DNA of 64,000 bases from JAFAGO01 sp031987605 (GTDB taxonomy: Bacteria > Bacteroidota > Bacteroidia > Flavobacteriales > Weeksellaceae), in the NCBI GenBank assembly GCA_031987605.1, contig DALZZF010000003.1, positions 1-64,000 on the forward strand, in the 5' to 3' direction. Every line of letters starts with the position of its first letter. Positions within the stretch are counted from its first letter, which is position 1. The notes under the pieces were generated by a model, which did not search any database, was not told the origin of the DNA, and was given only the letters and a program-made list of their open reading frames with translations. Of this stretch, positions 34,631 to 42,968 are shown piece after piece. The translations under genes were made by a program, and so were the position numbers.

Positions 34631-35851
34631 TTAATCCTCCTTTTCTTCCATGGCAAATTCATGGAAAGGCAGAATGGTGATTGTTCTCCCGTCCTTCTCA
34701 AAACGATCTCTTTGATTGAATGTGATGATTTTGCTTTCACTGGCATCAAAAAATACCATAGCTTCGTCCAACCCTTCAGTTTCCCGATCTAAATTATCCG
34801 GTGTGAGCTCATAGCAAACCTGTATCAGTTCTTTCACCTGACCTCGCTCAAGGACCACAAAATCACACTCTTTCTTTTCTCTAAAATAATAGATTTCCTG
34901 AAAACTCCTGCGCAGATGAAGATACACCGCATTCTCCAGCCTTCTCCCTTTTTCATCAGAAAAAACAATAGAATTATGTGTGAACAGACCCAAATCTACC
35001 GCATATACTTTTTTCGGATTCCGGATCTGCGTTTTCAGGGAATAACTGAACTTTGGTAAAAAGTGAACGAGATAGGTGTTTTCCAGATGCGAAAAATAAT
35101 CCGTGATTGCACTTACCGACTTCAGCCCGAATAAATCTTTCAATTTCGTTGCAGAAACAGGTTTTCCGATATTGGAAATCAGATAAACCGTCAACTGAAA
35201 CAGAGAATTTACATCGCGAACTCCGTACCGTACCGCAATATCGCGGTTCAGAATATCCGCCAAAAGACGCTGCAGCACCAATCCGTTTTCCGTAATCAGA
35301 TACTCTGGGAAACCACCATCTTTCAGATATTGATTTGTGGATGAAGAACCACTTTCCAGATTTTTAAATTTAAGAAATTCCGAATACGAAAAGGGAAAAA
35401 GTTCGTAAGGAAGGTTTCTCCCGGTGAGTTTTGTTCCCAGTTCACGACTCATCAGTGAAGCATTGGAACCGGTAACCACCACCTTATATCCCTCGTCAAG
35501 TTTCTGTCGCACATACAATTCCCAACCTTCCAATACCTGAATTTCATCAAAAAAAAGATTTTTTATTTCCCGATCTTTAAGAATTGTATCAAGCCTTGTA
35601 AAATCCCGCATTTCAAACCCGGCCAGTCTTGGATCTTCAAAATTCAGAAACAAAGAATTCTCCCGGTTTTCTTTCATCAGCTGCAACATCAAAGTACTTT
35701 TTCCGGATCTGCGTATACCTGTAATCAGAATTACAAAATTATTATACAGCGTTATTTCCAATAGTTTCTCCCGCTCAAGGCCAAGATTTTTGCTCAAGAA
35801 AAACGCATCCTGATAGGTTATTATCTCATTTAACTGACTTTCTGTCAACAT
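34631..35851 (-). CDS. AAA_14/DUF4143 ATP-binding protein
   Basis: A 406-residue P-loop ATPase. Walker A GIRRSGKST is at about 45-53, Walker B NLFFDEIQVLEGWE near 100, and VVVTGSNASLMSRELGTKLTGR near 125 is the AAA_14 sensor region. The C-terminal DUF4143 part (about 200-390) includes AVDLGLFTH and ECDFVVLERGQV. These proteins are common in mobile and accessory genome parts and their role is unclear. The open frame starts at 35869, but the promoter at 35872-35902 predicts a transcript start near 35865, so the Met at 35851 is used. Palindromic repeats lie just upstream. Confidence 0.85.
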   Translation of the reverse strand: MLTESQLNEIITYQDAFFLSKNLGLEREKLLEITLYNNFVILITGIRRSGKSTLMLQLMKENRENSLFLNFEDPRLAGFEMRDFTRLDTILKDREIKNLFFDEIQVLEGWELYVRQKLDEGYKVVVTGSNASLMSRELGTKLTGRNLPYELFPFSYSEFLKFKNLESGSSSTNQYLKDGGFPEYLITENGLVLQRLLADILNRDIAVRYGVRDVNSLFQLTVYLISNIGKPVSATKLKDLFGLKSVSAITDYFSHLENTYLVHFLPKFSYSLKTQIRNPKKVYAVDLGLFTHNSIVFSDEKGRRLENAVYLHLRRSFQEIYYFREKKECDFVVLERGQVKELIQVCYELTPDNLDRETEGLDEAMVFFDASESKIITFNQRDRFEKDGRTITILPFHEFAMEEKED

Positions 35852-35871
35852 AATACAAAAGTTATCCATTA

Positions 35872-35902
35872 CAAATATATAATATTATTCGATATAAACA
35901 AA
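35872..35902 (-). promoter_or_regulatory. Consensus promoter of the AAA_14 gene
   Basis: The minus strand reads TTTG (35902-35899), a 19-nt spacer and TATATTTG (35879-35872), a full primary-promoter match. It sets the start of the ATPase at 35851 and places the repeats at 35911-35948 directly upstream of the -33 box. Confidence 0.7.
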
Positions 35903-35910
35903 TGATTATA

Positions 35911-35948
35911 TTTGATACTATCAAATAATATTGTTTGATACTGCCAAA
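35911..35948. repeat. Two 23-bp-spaced palindromic repeats, candidate operators
   Basis: TTTGATACTATCAAA (35911-35925) is a perfect 15-bp dyad. TTTGATACTGCCAAA (35934-35948) is an imperfect copy 23 bp further on; the unit continues with TAATATT in both. The sites lie about 46-83 bp upstream of the predicted ATPase transcript start, where a regulator, possibly the gene product or an unknown factor, could bind. Confidence 0.7.
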
Positions 35949-36108
35949 TAATATTTCAAATAGAATATAGAACGAATTATAAATGTTCCAATGCTTCTGA
36001 AGAATTCGAATGACTTTGTTCACAATTATTTAGGATTCCGGCAGATGCTTTATTGCCCAAAAATCCTTATATTCGCAAACTATTTAAAATCAGCGTATTT
36101 ACGAGAAA

Positions 36109-39100
36109 ATGAAGAAGTTTACCGAGTATAAAAACCTTGACTTAGTCGCTGTATCCGAAGAGGTTACTGCATTTTGGAACAACAATGATACTTTCAGGAA
36201 ATCTGTGGAAATCCGCGAAGGACAACCGGAATTCGTGTTTTACGAAGGACCGCCTTCCGCCAACGGACTTCCGGGAATTCACCATGTGATGGCAAGAGCG
36301 ATTAAGGATATTTTCTGCCGTTTTCAAACGCAGAACGGGAAACAGGTTTTTCGTAAAGCCGGCTGGGATACACACGGACTTCCCGTGGAACTCGGTGTGG
36401 AAAAGGAACTCGGCATTACCAAAGAAGATATCGGCAAGAAAATTTCCGTTGAAGAATACAATCAGGCCTGCAGAAATGCCGTAATGAAATACACTGATGT
36501 TTGGAACGATCTCACCGAAAAAATCGGATATTGGGTCGATCTGGAACATCCTTACATCACCTACAAACCGAAATATATGGAAACGGTTTGGTGGCTGCTG
36601 AAACAGCTTTACGACAAAAATCTTCTTTATAAAGGTTACACCATTCAGCCATATTCCCCGAAAGCAGGAACCGGACTTTCGACTCATGAACTCAACCAAC
36701 CGGGAACCTATCGCGATGTTTCCGATACCACGATTGTAGCGCAGTTCAAAGTTGACAACTGGCCAGAAAAAATTAAAGAGCAAATCAGCTCCCTCTCCTT
36801 TGGAGAGGGTTGGGGTGAGGACATTTATTTCCTTGCATGGACGACCACACCCTGGACTTTACCTTCCAATACCGCTTTGGCAGTCGGAAAGAATATCGAT
36901 TATGTTTTGGTGAAAACCTTCAACCAGTACACCTTTGAACCGATCAATGTGATTCTGGCAAAAGTGCTTTTGCAGAAAAACTTCGGTAAAAAATACGCCG
37001 AAGGAACCGAGGAAGATTTTAAAAATTATACTTCCGAAAGCAAAACCATTCCTTACCAGATCATCAAAGAATTTAAAGGCGAAGAACTTATAGGAATTCA
37101 ATACAAGCAACTTGTTCCGTGGTTTTTACCGAACGAAAATCCCGAAAATGCATTCCGTGTAATTCCGGGAGATTTTGTAACAACGGAGGACGGTACCGGA
37201 ATCGTTCATATTGCGCCTACTTTCGGTGCAGATGATGCACGCGTGGCAAAAGAAGCCGGAATTCCGCCAATGCTTGTAAAAGATGAAAACGATAATTTGG
37301 TGCCATTGGTAGATCTTCAGGGAAAATTCATCAAAGGAAAAAATGTTCCCGAAGTTTTTGCCGGAAAATACATCAAAAACGAATATTACGACGACGGAAC
37401 CGCACCCGAAAAATCATGGGATGTGGAGCTCGCCATTCTTTTAAAAACTGAAAACAAGGCCTTCAAGGTTGAAAAATATGTTCACAGTTATCCGCACTGC
37501 TGGAGAACCGACAAACCGGTACTCTATTATCCGCTGGATTCGTGGTTTGTGAAAATGACCGCCGTGAAAGACCGTTTGGTAGAACTGAACAAAGGCATCA
37601 ACTGGAAGCCAAAAGCCACCGGAGAAGGCCGCTTTGCCAACTGGCTGGAAAATGTAAACGACTGGAATCTTTCCCGTTCCAGATATTGGGGAATTCCGCT
37701 TCCGATATGGAGAACAGAGGATTTGAAGGAAGAAAAAATCATCGGTTCTGTAGAGGAAATTTACAACGAAATCGAAAAATCTGTTGCCACAGGTTTCATG
37801 AAAGAAAATCCGTTTAAAGGATTTGAAACCGGAAATATGTCCGAAGAAAATTACGCACAGATTGACCTTCATAAAAACATTGTGGATGCCGTGATTCTGG
37901 TTTCCGACAGCGGAAAACCGATGAAACGGGAAAGCGATCTTATCGACGTTTGGTTTGATTCCGGCTCCATGCCGTATGCGCAGCTGCATTATCCGTTTGA
38001 AAACAAAGAAATGATTGACAGCAGAAAGGCTTTTCCGGCAGATTTTATCGCAGAAGGTGTGGATCAGACGCGCGGTTGGTTCTACACGCTCCATGCAATT
38101 GCTACAACGGTTTTTGATTCTGTGGCGTATAAAAATGTAGTTTCCAACGGTTTGGTTTTGGATAAAAACGGACAAAAAATGTCCAAACGTTTGGGCAATG
38201 CCGTAGATCCTTTCACTACGCTGGCAAAATACGGTCCGGATGCAACGCGCTGGTACATGATTTCCAATGCGAATCCGTGGGAAAACCTGAAATTTGATCT
38301 GGACGGAATTGATGAAGTTCGGCGCAAATTTTTCGGAACTTTATACAACACTTATTCGTTTTTCTCGCTGTATGCCAATGTGGACGGATTCACCTATTCC
38401 GAAGCAGAAGTGGAAAACAGACCGGAAATCGACCGCTGGATTCTCTCTGAACTGAACCTTCTGATTAAAGAAGTAAAAGCCAATTACGAGGATTACGAAC
38501 CTACCAAAGTGGCAAGAGCCATCAATACTTTTGTGAACGACAATCTTTCCAACTGGTATGTGCGTTTGTGCAGAAGACGTTTCTGGAAAGGCGATTACAG
38601 TGAAGATAAAATCTCAGCGTATCAGACTCTTTACACCTGTCTGGAAACTGTTGCCAAACTTTCAGCACCGATTGCGCCGTTTTTTATGGACAAACTTTAT
38701 CAGGATTTGAATTCCGTTACCGGAAAAGATTCCGCAGAAAGTGTTCACCTTTCGGATTTTCCTGTTGCTGATGAAAGCCTGATCGACAACGATCTGGTAG
38801 AGAAAACACATCTTGCACAGCAGATTACTTCGATGGTCTTTTCATTAAGAAAAAAAGAGAACATCAAAGTTCGTCAGCCGTTGCAAAAAGTGATGATTCC
38901 GGTGTTGGATGCAAAAACGGAATATCAGATAAAAGCCGTTTCAGAACTTATCAAACAAGAAGTAAACGTAAAAGAACTTCAACTGATTAATGCCGATGAA
39001 GCTGCGGATTTAATTGTAAAACAAATCAAGCCGAATTTCAAAACATTAGGTCCGAAACTCGGAAAAGACATGAAAACTGTTGCCGGAGAAATTTCCGCTT

Positions 39101-39525
39101 TCAGCAATGAGCAGATTGCACAACTGGAAAAAGACGGAAAAATCGAAGTTTCCGGTTATGAAATCACCACCGATGATGTGGAAATCTTCACCAAAGATAT
39201 TCCGGGATGGACGGTTGCCAGCGAAGGAAAACTAACCGTTGCACTAGATCTCACGATTACCGATGAACTGAAATCTGAAGGAATTGCACGGGAATTCATC
39301 AACCGGATTCAGAATTTAAGAAAAGACAAAGATTTTGAGCTAACGGACAGAATTTCAATTCAGTTGGAACACGAAACTCCGTTTAGAAAAGAACTTATCA
39401 ACAATGAGCAGTATATTGCAGCGGAAGTGTTGTCGGATAAAATAGAATTTGTAAATTCACTTCCAATTTTTAACGAAATCGACATCGATGATGTTATATT
39501 TAAAGTAAATATTAATAAAGTTTGA
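36109..39525 (+). CDS. ileS: Isoleucyl-tRNA synthetase
   Basis: An 1138-residue class I synthetase that charges tRNA-Ile. The HIGH-type motif is in GPPSANGLPGIHHVMARA (about 48-65). The editing domain covers about 200-420, with AWTTTPWTLPSNTAL near 244. KMSKS is present as QKMSKRLGN (about 688-696), and the anticodon-binding region fills the C-terminal third. At about residues 227-238 an extra SLSFGEGWGED is encoded by a repeat-type DNA insertion (36789-36820) that keeps the frame. A weak -7 box TATATTCG is at 36068-36075. Confidence 0.95.
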   Translation: MKKFTEYKNLDLVAVSEEVTAFWNNNDTFRKSVEIREGQPEFVFYEGPPSANGLPGIHHVMARAIKDIFCRFQTQNGKQVFRKAGWDTHGLPVELGVEKELGITKEDIGKKISVEEYNQACRNAVMKYTDVWNDLTEKIGYWVDLEHPYITYKPKYMETVWWLLKQLYDKNLLYKGYTIQPYSPKAGTGLSTHELNQPGTYRDVSDTTIVAQFKVDNWPEKIKEQISSLSFGEGWGEDIYFLAWTTTPWTLPSNTALAVGKNIDYVLVKTFNQYTFEPINVILAKVLLQKNFGKKYAEGTEEDFKNYTSESKTIPYQIIKEFKGEELIGIQYKQLVPWFLPNENPENAFRVIPGDFVTTEDGTGIVHIAPTFGADDARVAKEAGIPPMLVKDENDNLVPLVDLQGKFIKGKNVPEVFAGKYIKNEYYDDGTAPEKSWDVELAILLKTENKAFKVEKYVHSYPHCWRTDKPVLYYPLDSWFVKMTAVKDRLVELNKGINWKPKATGEGRFANWLENVNDWNLSRSRYWGIPLPIWRTEDLKEEKIIGSVEEIYNEIEKSVATGFMKENPFKGFETGNMSEENYAQIDLHKNIVDAVILVSDSGKPMKRESDLIDVWFDSGSMPYAQLHYPFENKEMIDSRKAFPADFIAEGVDQTRGWFYTLHAIATTVFDSVAYKNVVSNGLVLDKNGQKMSKRLGNAVDPFTTLAKYGPDATRWYMISNANPWENLKFDLDGIDEVRRKFFGTLYNTYSFFSLYANVDGFTYSEAEVENRPEIDRWILSELNLLIKEVKANYEDYEPTKVARAINTFVNDNLSNWYVRLCRRRFWKGDYSEDKISAYQTLYTCLETVAKLSAPIAPFFMDKLYQDLNSVTGKDSAESVHLSDFPVADESLIDNDLVEKTHLAQQITSMVFSLRKKENIKVRQPLQKVMIPVLDAKTEYQIKAVSELIKQEVNVKELQLINADEAADLIVKQIKPNFKTLGPKLGKDMKTVAGEISAFSNEQIAQLEKDGKIEVSGYEITTDDVEIFTKDIPGWTVASEGKLTVALDLTITDELKSEGIAREFINRIQNLRKDKDFELTDRISIQLEHETPFRKELINNEQYIAAEVLSDKIEFVNSLPIFNEIDIDDVIFKVNINKV
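36789..36820. repeat. Palindromic repeat element inserted in frame in ileS
   Basis: The element starts CTCCCTCTCC and ends GGTTGGGGTGAGG; CCCTCTCC and GGAGAGGG form a perfect 8-bp stem around TTT. I recall this sequence type as a highly repeated intergenic element of Bacteroidota. Here it lies inside the editing-domain region of ileS and is translated. Confidence 0.65.
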
Positions 39526-39610
39526 GGATTTGAAAATGTTTGATACTGTTTGATTTTTCAACCGTTCAAACCACATCAAACATTTAAACTATTTTAAACC
39601 AAAAGTAACT

Positions 39611-39991
39611 ATGGCAGAAGAAAGAGTACGCTACAGCGATGCTGAATTGCAGGAATTTAAAAAAATTATTCAGGAAAAAATAGATAAAGCCGAAAAGGAT
39701 TTGGCCTTGATTAACGAAAGTTTCATCAACAACCAGAATAATGGTACAGATGACACTTCCCCAACCTTCAAAGCATTTGAAGAAGGCGCAGAAACGCTCA
39801 GCAAAGAGCAAAATGCCATTCTTGCAGGAAGACAGGAAAAATTCATCCGCGATTTGAAACATGCGCTCATCCGCATCGAAAATAAAACCTACGGCGTGTG
39901 CCGGGTTACCGGAAAATTAATCCCGAAAGAACGCCTGAAAGCGGTTCCTCATGCAACATTAAGCATAGAGGCCAAAAATATGCAACGTTAA
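39611..39991 (+). CDS. DksA/TraR-family regulator with incomplete zinc finger
   Basis: A 126-residue DksA-like protein that would bind in the secondary channel of RNA polymerase. The N-terminal coiled coil (about 8-75) contains the usual acidic tip region (ESFINNQNNGTDDTSPTF). The zinc-finger area (YGVCRVTGKLIPKERLKAVPHAT, about 92-114) keeps a single Cys; the other three zinc Cys are missing. I recall the same pattern in other flavobacterial DksA proteins, so the fold must be stabilised without zinc. It lies 85 nt after ileS and is followed by a hairpin. Confidence 0.85.
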   Translation: MAEERVRYSDAELQEFKKIIQEKIDKAEKDLALINESFINNQNNGTDDTSPTFKAFEEGAETLSKEQNAILAGRQEKFIRDLKHALIRIENKTYGVCRVTGKLIPKERLKAVPHATLSIEAKNMQR

Positions 39992-40012
39992 TAATTAACC
40001 TATACAATTCAG

Positions 40013-40049
40013 AAAAAGGTTTATAGTGGATGCATTATAAACCTTTTTT
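40013..40049 (+). terminator. 13-bp hairpin terminator after dksA-like gene
   Basis: A perfect 13-bp stem (40013-40025 with 40036-40048) ends in a T-run. The next gene starts at 40055, only 6 nt later, so that gene must rely on read-through or is expressed weakly from this transcript. Confidence 0.8.
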
Positions 40050-40054
40050 ATACC

Positions 40055-40297
40055 ATGCAAATCCTTATTCTCATTTTATTAATCGTAGCGGTTCTGGGAT
40101 ATTTCTTCAGGAAAGATATCCAAGAAAAAATAGCACCCGACCGTAAAAAAAATTATACGATTGACGACCGGTTCAACGATTCCAAAATTGAACGCGAAAA
40201 AGAAATCGACCGGCTGTTGTCCAAAATGGGCGAAAACGGAATTGATGACCTGAACCCAAAAGAAAGAAAAAGACTGGAAGAACTTTCTCAGAAATAG
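40055..40297 (+). CDS. Small membrane-anchored protein, DUF6576-like tail
   Basis: An 80-residue protein with one N-terminal membrane segment (ILILILLIVAVLGYFF, about 3-18) and a charged cytoplasmic part. The region DRFNDSKIEREKEIDRLLSK followed by MGENGIDDLNPKERKRLEEL resembles the short helical tail (DUF6576-type) found at the end of Bacteroidota rhomboid-like proteins; this comparison is from memory. It lies between the dksA-like gene and lspA, right after a strong hairpin. Confidence 0.65.
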   Translation: MQILILILLIVAVLGYFFRKDIQEKIAPDRKKNYTIDDRFNDSKIEREKEIDRLLSKMGENGIDDLNPKERKRLEELSQK

Positions 40298-40299
40298 TC

Positions 40300-40307
40300 T
40301 ATTTTTG
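40300..40307 (+). promoter_or_regulatory. -7 box of lspA
   Basis: TATTTTTG matches TAnnTTTG and starts 2 nt after the stop of the upstream small gene, giving a predicted transcript start near 40313 and a 14-nt leader before the lspA TTG. A good -33 box is not seen. Confidence 0.5.
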
Positions 40308-40326
40308 CAAACCAAATATCAACATT

Positions 40327-40965
40327 TTGAAAAAAATTGCATTTGTTACTCTTCTCATTTTAATCATCGATCAGGTTTCTAAATTTTACATCAAAACCCA
40401 CTTTTCTTTGGGCGAAAGCGTTGATGTTTTTCCAGGATTTAAACTCACTTTTGTTGAAAATCCGGGAATGGCTTACGGATTCCAGTTTGGCGGACTTTTA
40501 GGAAAATATGCGCTGGTTCTGGTGCGGATTGTTCTGATTGGTTTTATGGTTTATTTATTTCGTAAATGGTTAAAAACCAGAGCATCAAATTATTTACTGA
40601 TTCCGATGGCCATGATTTTTGCGGGAGCAATCGGAAACCTTATTGACGGAATGTTTTACGGATTAATTTTCGATTCTGGAACTGTTTTCGATGAATCTGT
40701 AGGACGTTGGATTGATTATGATGGTGTTTCAAAATTAGTTCCTTTTGGTCAGGGTTATTCCCACTTTATGAAAGGTTGCGTGGTCGATATGCTTCACTTT
40801 CCGCTCGTAGATTGGTGGGTTCCGGAAAACTGGCCTGTGATTGGCGGAAAGCATATTGAGTTTTTCAAATATATTTTTAATGTCGCCGATTCTGCCATTA
40901 CGGTTGGTGCCATTCTTTTGTTTATTTTCAGAAAAAAAGCGTTTCCGAACGGGTTGGATTTTTAG
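40327..40965 (+). CDS. lspA: Lipoprotein signal peptidase (TTG start)
   Basis: A 212-residue type II signal peptidase, an inner-membrane aspartic protease that removes the signal peptide from prolipoproteins. Four membrane segments are visible. The catalytic Asp residues lie in GCVVDMLHFPL and NVADSAITVGA. The region between them is longer than in E. coli LspA and contains DYDGVSKLVPFGQGYSHF, as in other Bacteroidota. The start codon is TTG (TTGAAAAAAATT); no in-frame ATG is near, and the protein aligns from this start. Confidence 0.93.
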   Translation: MKKIAFVTLLILIIDQVSKFYIKTHFSLGESVDVFPGFKLTFVENPGMAYGFQFGGLLGKYALVLVRIVLIGFMVYLFRKWLKTRASNYLLIPMAMIFAGAIGNLIDGMFYGLIFDSGTVFDESVGRWIDYDGVSKLVPFGQGYSHFMKGCVVDMLHFPLVDWWVPENWPVIGGKHIEFFKYIFNVADSAITVGAILLFIFRKKAFPNGLDF

Positions 40966-41654
40966 AACGTTGACAGAATTTTTGTTAAAATTCATTCTAT
41001 TTCAAGCTGTTTAATTACAGCATTATTATTAAAATTGAAGTTGAGTCATCTTGCCTGACTTTGTTCTTAAACTATATTAAGCCGAAAATCACTTCACGAA
41101 ATTCACTCTTTCTCAAATTTCTTTTCTGGAAAATTTCTATCTTTTACTATGAAGAATTAAAATACAGAGAATCCGTTTTCAAAAAAATTATGAAATAAAT
41201 TACCGAATTCATCTCATGTATTTGCACGAAAAAATTCGAATTTAAATCATTCATAATCAGATTATTATTCGCGTTTTAGAATCTGCAGTACAACTCTTTT
41301 TTCTTAACATGTTTTATATTCTTAATAAAGTGCTAATTACCTGTAAATTTGTCTAAAGTTATACAATCTTCATTATTAAATTAATGGAGTATTTGCATAA
41401 TATATCAATATACCCAATCTTTTTGCTAAAACTATTTTGATTATCCGCAATTGATAACAATTGAAATTATATCTGTTTTCCTCTGCTAAGTGAAATCGAA
41501 GATTCGAAGTAGTCAAACGCCTTTGCAGGTCTAAAAGCAAACAAAAATATTTGCGGACTTCGCATAAAAAAAGCGTTATGAATAAAAGTATATAATCATT
41601 AAAACTATAATACAAAATTAAAAAACCAACACCATGCTGTACAATTCCATTTTC
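40966..41654. other. Gene-free 0.67-kb AT-rich stretch
   Basis: Between lspA and the repeat-domain protein no convincing gene is seen. It contains a weak GCTGT...ACAGC hairpin near 41006 and long A/T runs. A 79-codon minus-strand frame at 41376-41615 has no signal or family features and is not called. The promoter of the 41655 gene should lie near its right end. Confidence 0.6.
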
Positions 41655-42395
41655 ATGATTACGAAATCTATTTCAATAATTGGAACAGTCATTTTTGCTA
41701 TTTCTGTTTCAGCATTAAATGCACAAACTAATTTTTCCGGAAATTATTCCAGTGAAGGCGACATCTCAGCCAAAGGAATTATGACGATAGAAATTTCACA
41801 GGAAAAAGCAAAAATCGAAGGTACCGCAAATTATAAAGATTACAGCGGACAATCGGACTCAGGATTACTATCGGTAAACGGATATGTAAAAGGGAATATT
41901 GGTTTCGTGCGGTTTCGGGATCAGCGTGGCGTTACAATTGCAGATGGCAGTATCCGGCTGCAGGACGGCTCTACACTGAATTTCAAACAAACCGGAAGCA
42001 ATTCTTTATTGCCAAAAGAAGCATTTTTGTACGTCAGCAATGGAAATACAGCTGCCATACAGCCCAAACCCGTACAAAATCATTCCAGATCTTATGCCGG
42101 AAACTATTCCAATGAAGGCGATACTACCGCAAAAGGAATTCTATCTTTTTCTTTAACACAATCCGGATCAAAACTTGAAGGAACAGCGAATTACAGAGAT
42201 TTCAACGGTAATTTGGATAGTGGTGTGCTTTCTGTAAACGGGTATGTTAAAGAAGGTATTGCTTATATACGGTTCCGCGATCAAAAAGGTGCAGCGGTTG
42301 CAGACGGAGCCATGCATTATGAAGGGAATAATGTAGTATTTCGCCAAACCACGCTGTCCGACATTGTTCCGCATTATGCAGTATTGTACCGTTAA
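41655..42395 (+). CDS. Secreted protein with two copies of an unrecognised ~100-residue domain
   Basis: A 246-residue secreted protein (from the Met at 41655; an upstream ATG at 41634 would add seven residues) with signal peptide ending SALNAQ. The mature part holds two homologous units, about 27-127 and 147-246. Each starts GNYS-x2-GD-x2-AKGI, continues LEGTANY or IEGTANY, SG(V/L)LSVNGYVK, RFRDQ(R/K)G, (A/V)ADG, FKQT or FRQT, and ends near LYV or LYR. I recognise no family; the repeating beta-strand spacing suggests a small beta-barrel or lipocalin-like fold. A third unit is in the next gene. Confidence 0.8.
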   Translation: MITKSISIIGTVIFAISVSALNAQTNFSGNYSSEGDISAKGIMTIEISQEKAKIEGTANYKDYSGQSDSGLLSVNGYVKGNIGFVRFRDQRGVTIADGSIRLQDGSTLNFKQTGSNSLLPKEAFLYVSNGNTAAIQPKPVQNHSRSYAGNYSNEGDTTAKGILSFSLTQSGSKLEGTANYRDFNGNLDSGVLSVNGYVKEGIAYIRFRDQKGAAVADGAMHYEGNNVVFRQTTLSDIVPHYAVLYR

Positions 42396-42424
42396 AATAA
42401 AAACATCAATAAAAAATTATTACT

Positions 42425-42838
42425 ATGAAAAAAACTTTATCATGCGTGGCTTTTTTTGTCCTGATCTTAACCTTTCAGTCTTGTGATGCAATTTCTTCTG
42501 CAATCAGTAATCCACCCGGAAATGTTCAAACCGGATTCGGGGGAAACTATTCCAATCAGGGAGATCCCAATAGAGCAGGGATTTACTCAATAAATATTTC
42601 CCAATCCAACGGTGAACTAAGCGGAACTGCAACTTATGAAAAAGGTAACGGAGAATCCAGCGGAGTACTTTCCGTAACAGGAAACGTAAACGGGAATGTA
42701 GCCAATCTGGCTTTTTATGACCAAAATGGGAATGTCATAGCCCGAGGTGTTTTATCTCACAATAACGACCAATATTCATTTATTCAAAATACGAGTTCGG
42801 ACTGGATTCCCAGAGAAGCCCTTATGGATCGTTATTAA
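42425..42838 (+). CDS. Lipoprotein with one copy of the same unrecognised domain
   Basis: A 137-residue lipoprotein: signal with lipobox FQSC (Cys 20), then a short linker, then one unit at about 39-137 homologous to those of the previous gene (GNYSNQGDPNRAGIYSINIS, LSGTATYEKG, SSGVLSVTGNVNG, FYDQNGNVIARG). It lies 29 nt after the two-domain protein and probably shares its transcript. The pairing of a soluble two-domain protein with a lipid-anchored one-domain protein suggests they act together at the envelope; function is unknown. Confidence 0.8.
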   Translation: MKKTLSCVAFFVLILTFQSCDAISSAISNPPGNVQTGFGGNYSNQGDPNRAGIYSINISQSNGELSGTATYEKGNGESSGVLSVTGNVNGNVANLAFYDQNGNVIARGVLSHNNDQYSFIQNTSSDWIPREALMDRY

Positions 42839-42857
42839 TTTCACTGTAAACGTTATA

Positions 42858-42895
42858 AAATCCACCTGTTTGAAAAAACTGCGTGGATTTCTTTT
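42858..42895 (+). terminator. Terminator of the repeat-domain gene pair
   Basis: An 8-bp stem AAATCCAC / GTGGATTT (42858-42865 with 42883-42890) with a 17-nt loop is followed by CTTTTT. It lies 19 nt after the lipoprotein stop. Confidence 0.7.
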
Positions 42896-42931
42896 TATCC
42901 GAAAATCATAAAAACCTCTCCTCTGAAATAC

Positions 42932-42965
42932 ATTTTCCGAAGTTTTTTCTTTTCCTTACTTTTGT
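42932..42965. repeat. Imperfect direct repeat left of the MNT/HEPN cassette
   Basis: About 30 of 34 positions match 43364-43398 with one gap (shared CCGAAGTTTTTT, CTTTTCC and TTTTGT). It ends with a -7 box TACTTTTG (42957-42964) that lies 4 nt before the MNT start codon, so the MNT message is probably leaderless. Confidence 0.6.
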
Positions 42966-42968
42966 AAT

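Noticed and set aside
37441..38175. 244-codon open frame on the minus strand inside ileS
   Set aside because: It is antisense to a conserved synthetase, has no promoter, and its composition (Phe/Ile/His-rich) is that of a shadow frame.
41376..41615. 79-codon minus-strand frame in the lspA-41655 gap
   Set aside because: AT-driven composition, no signal peptide, no promoter, no recognisable domain.
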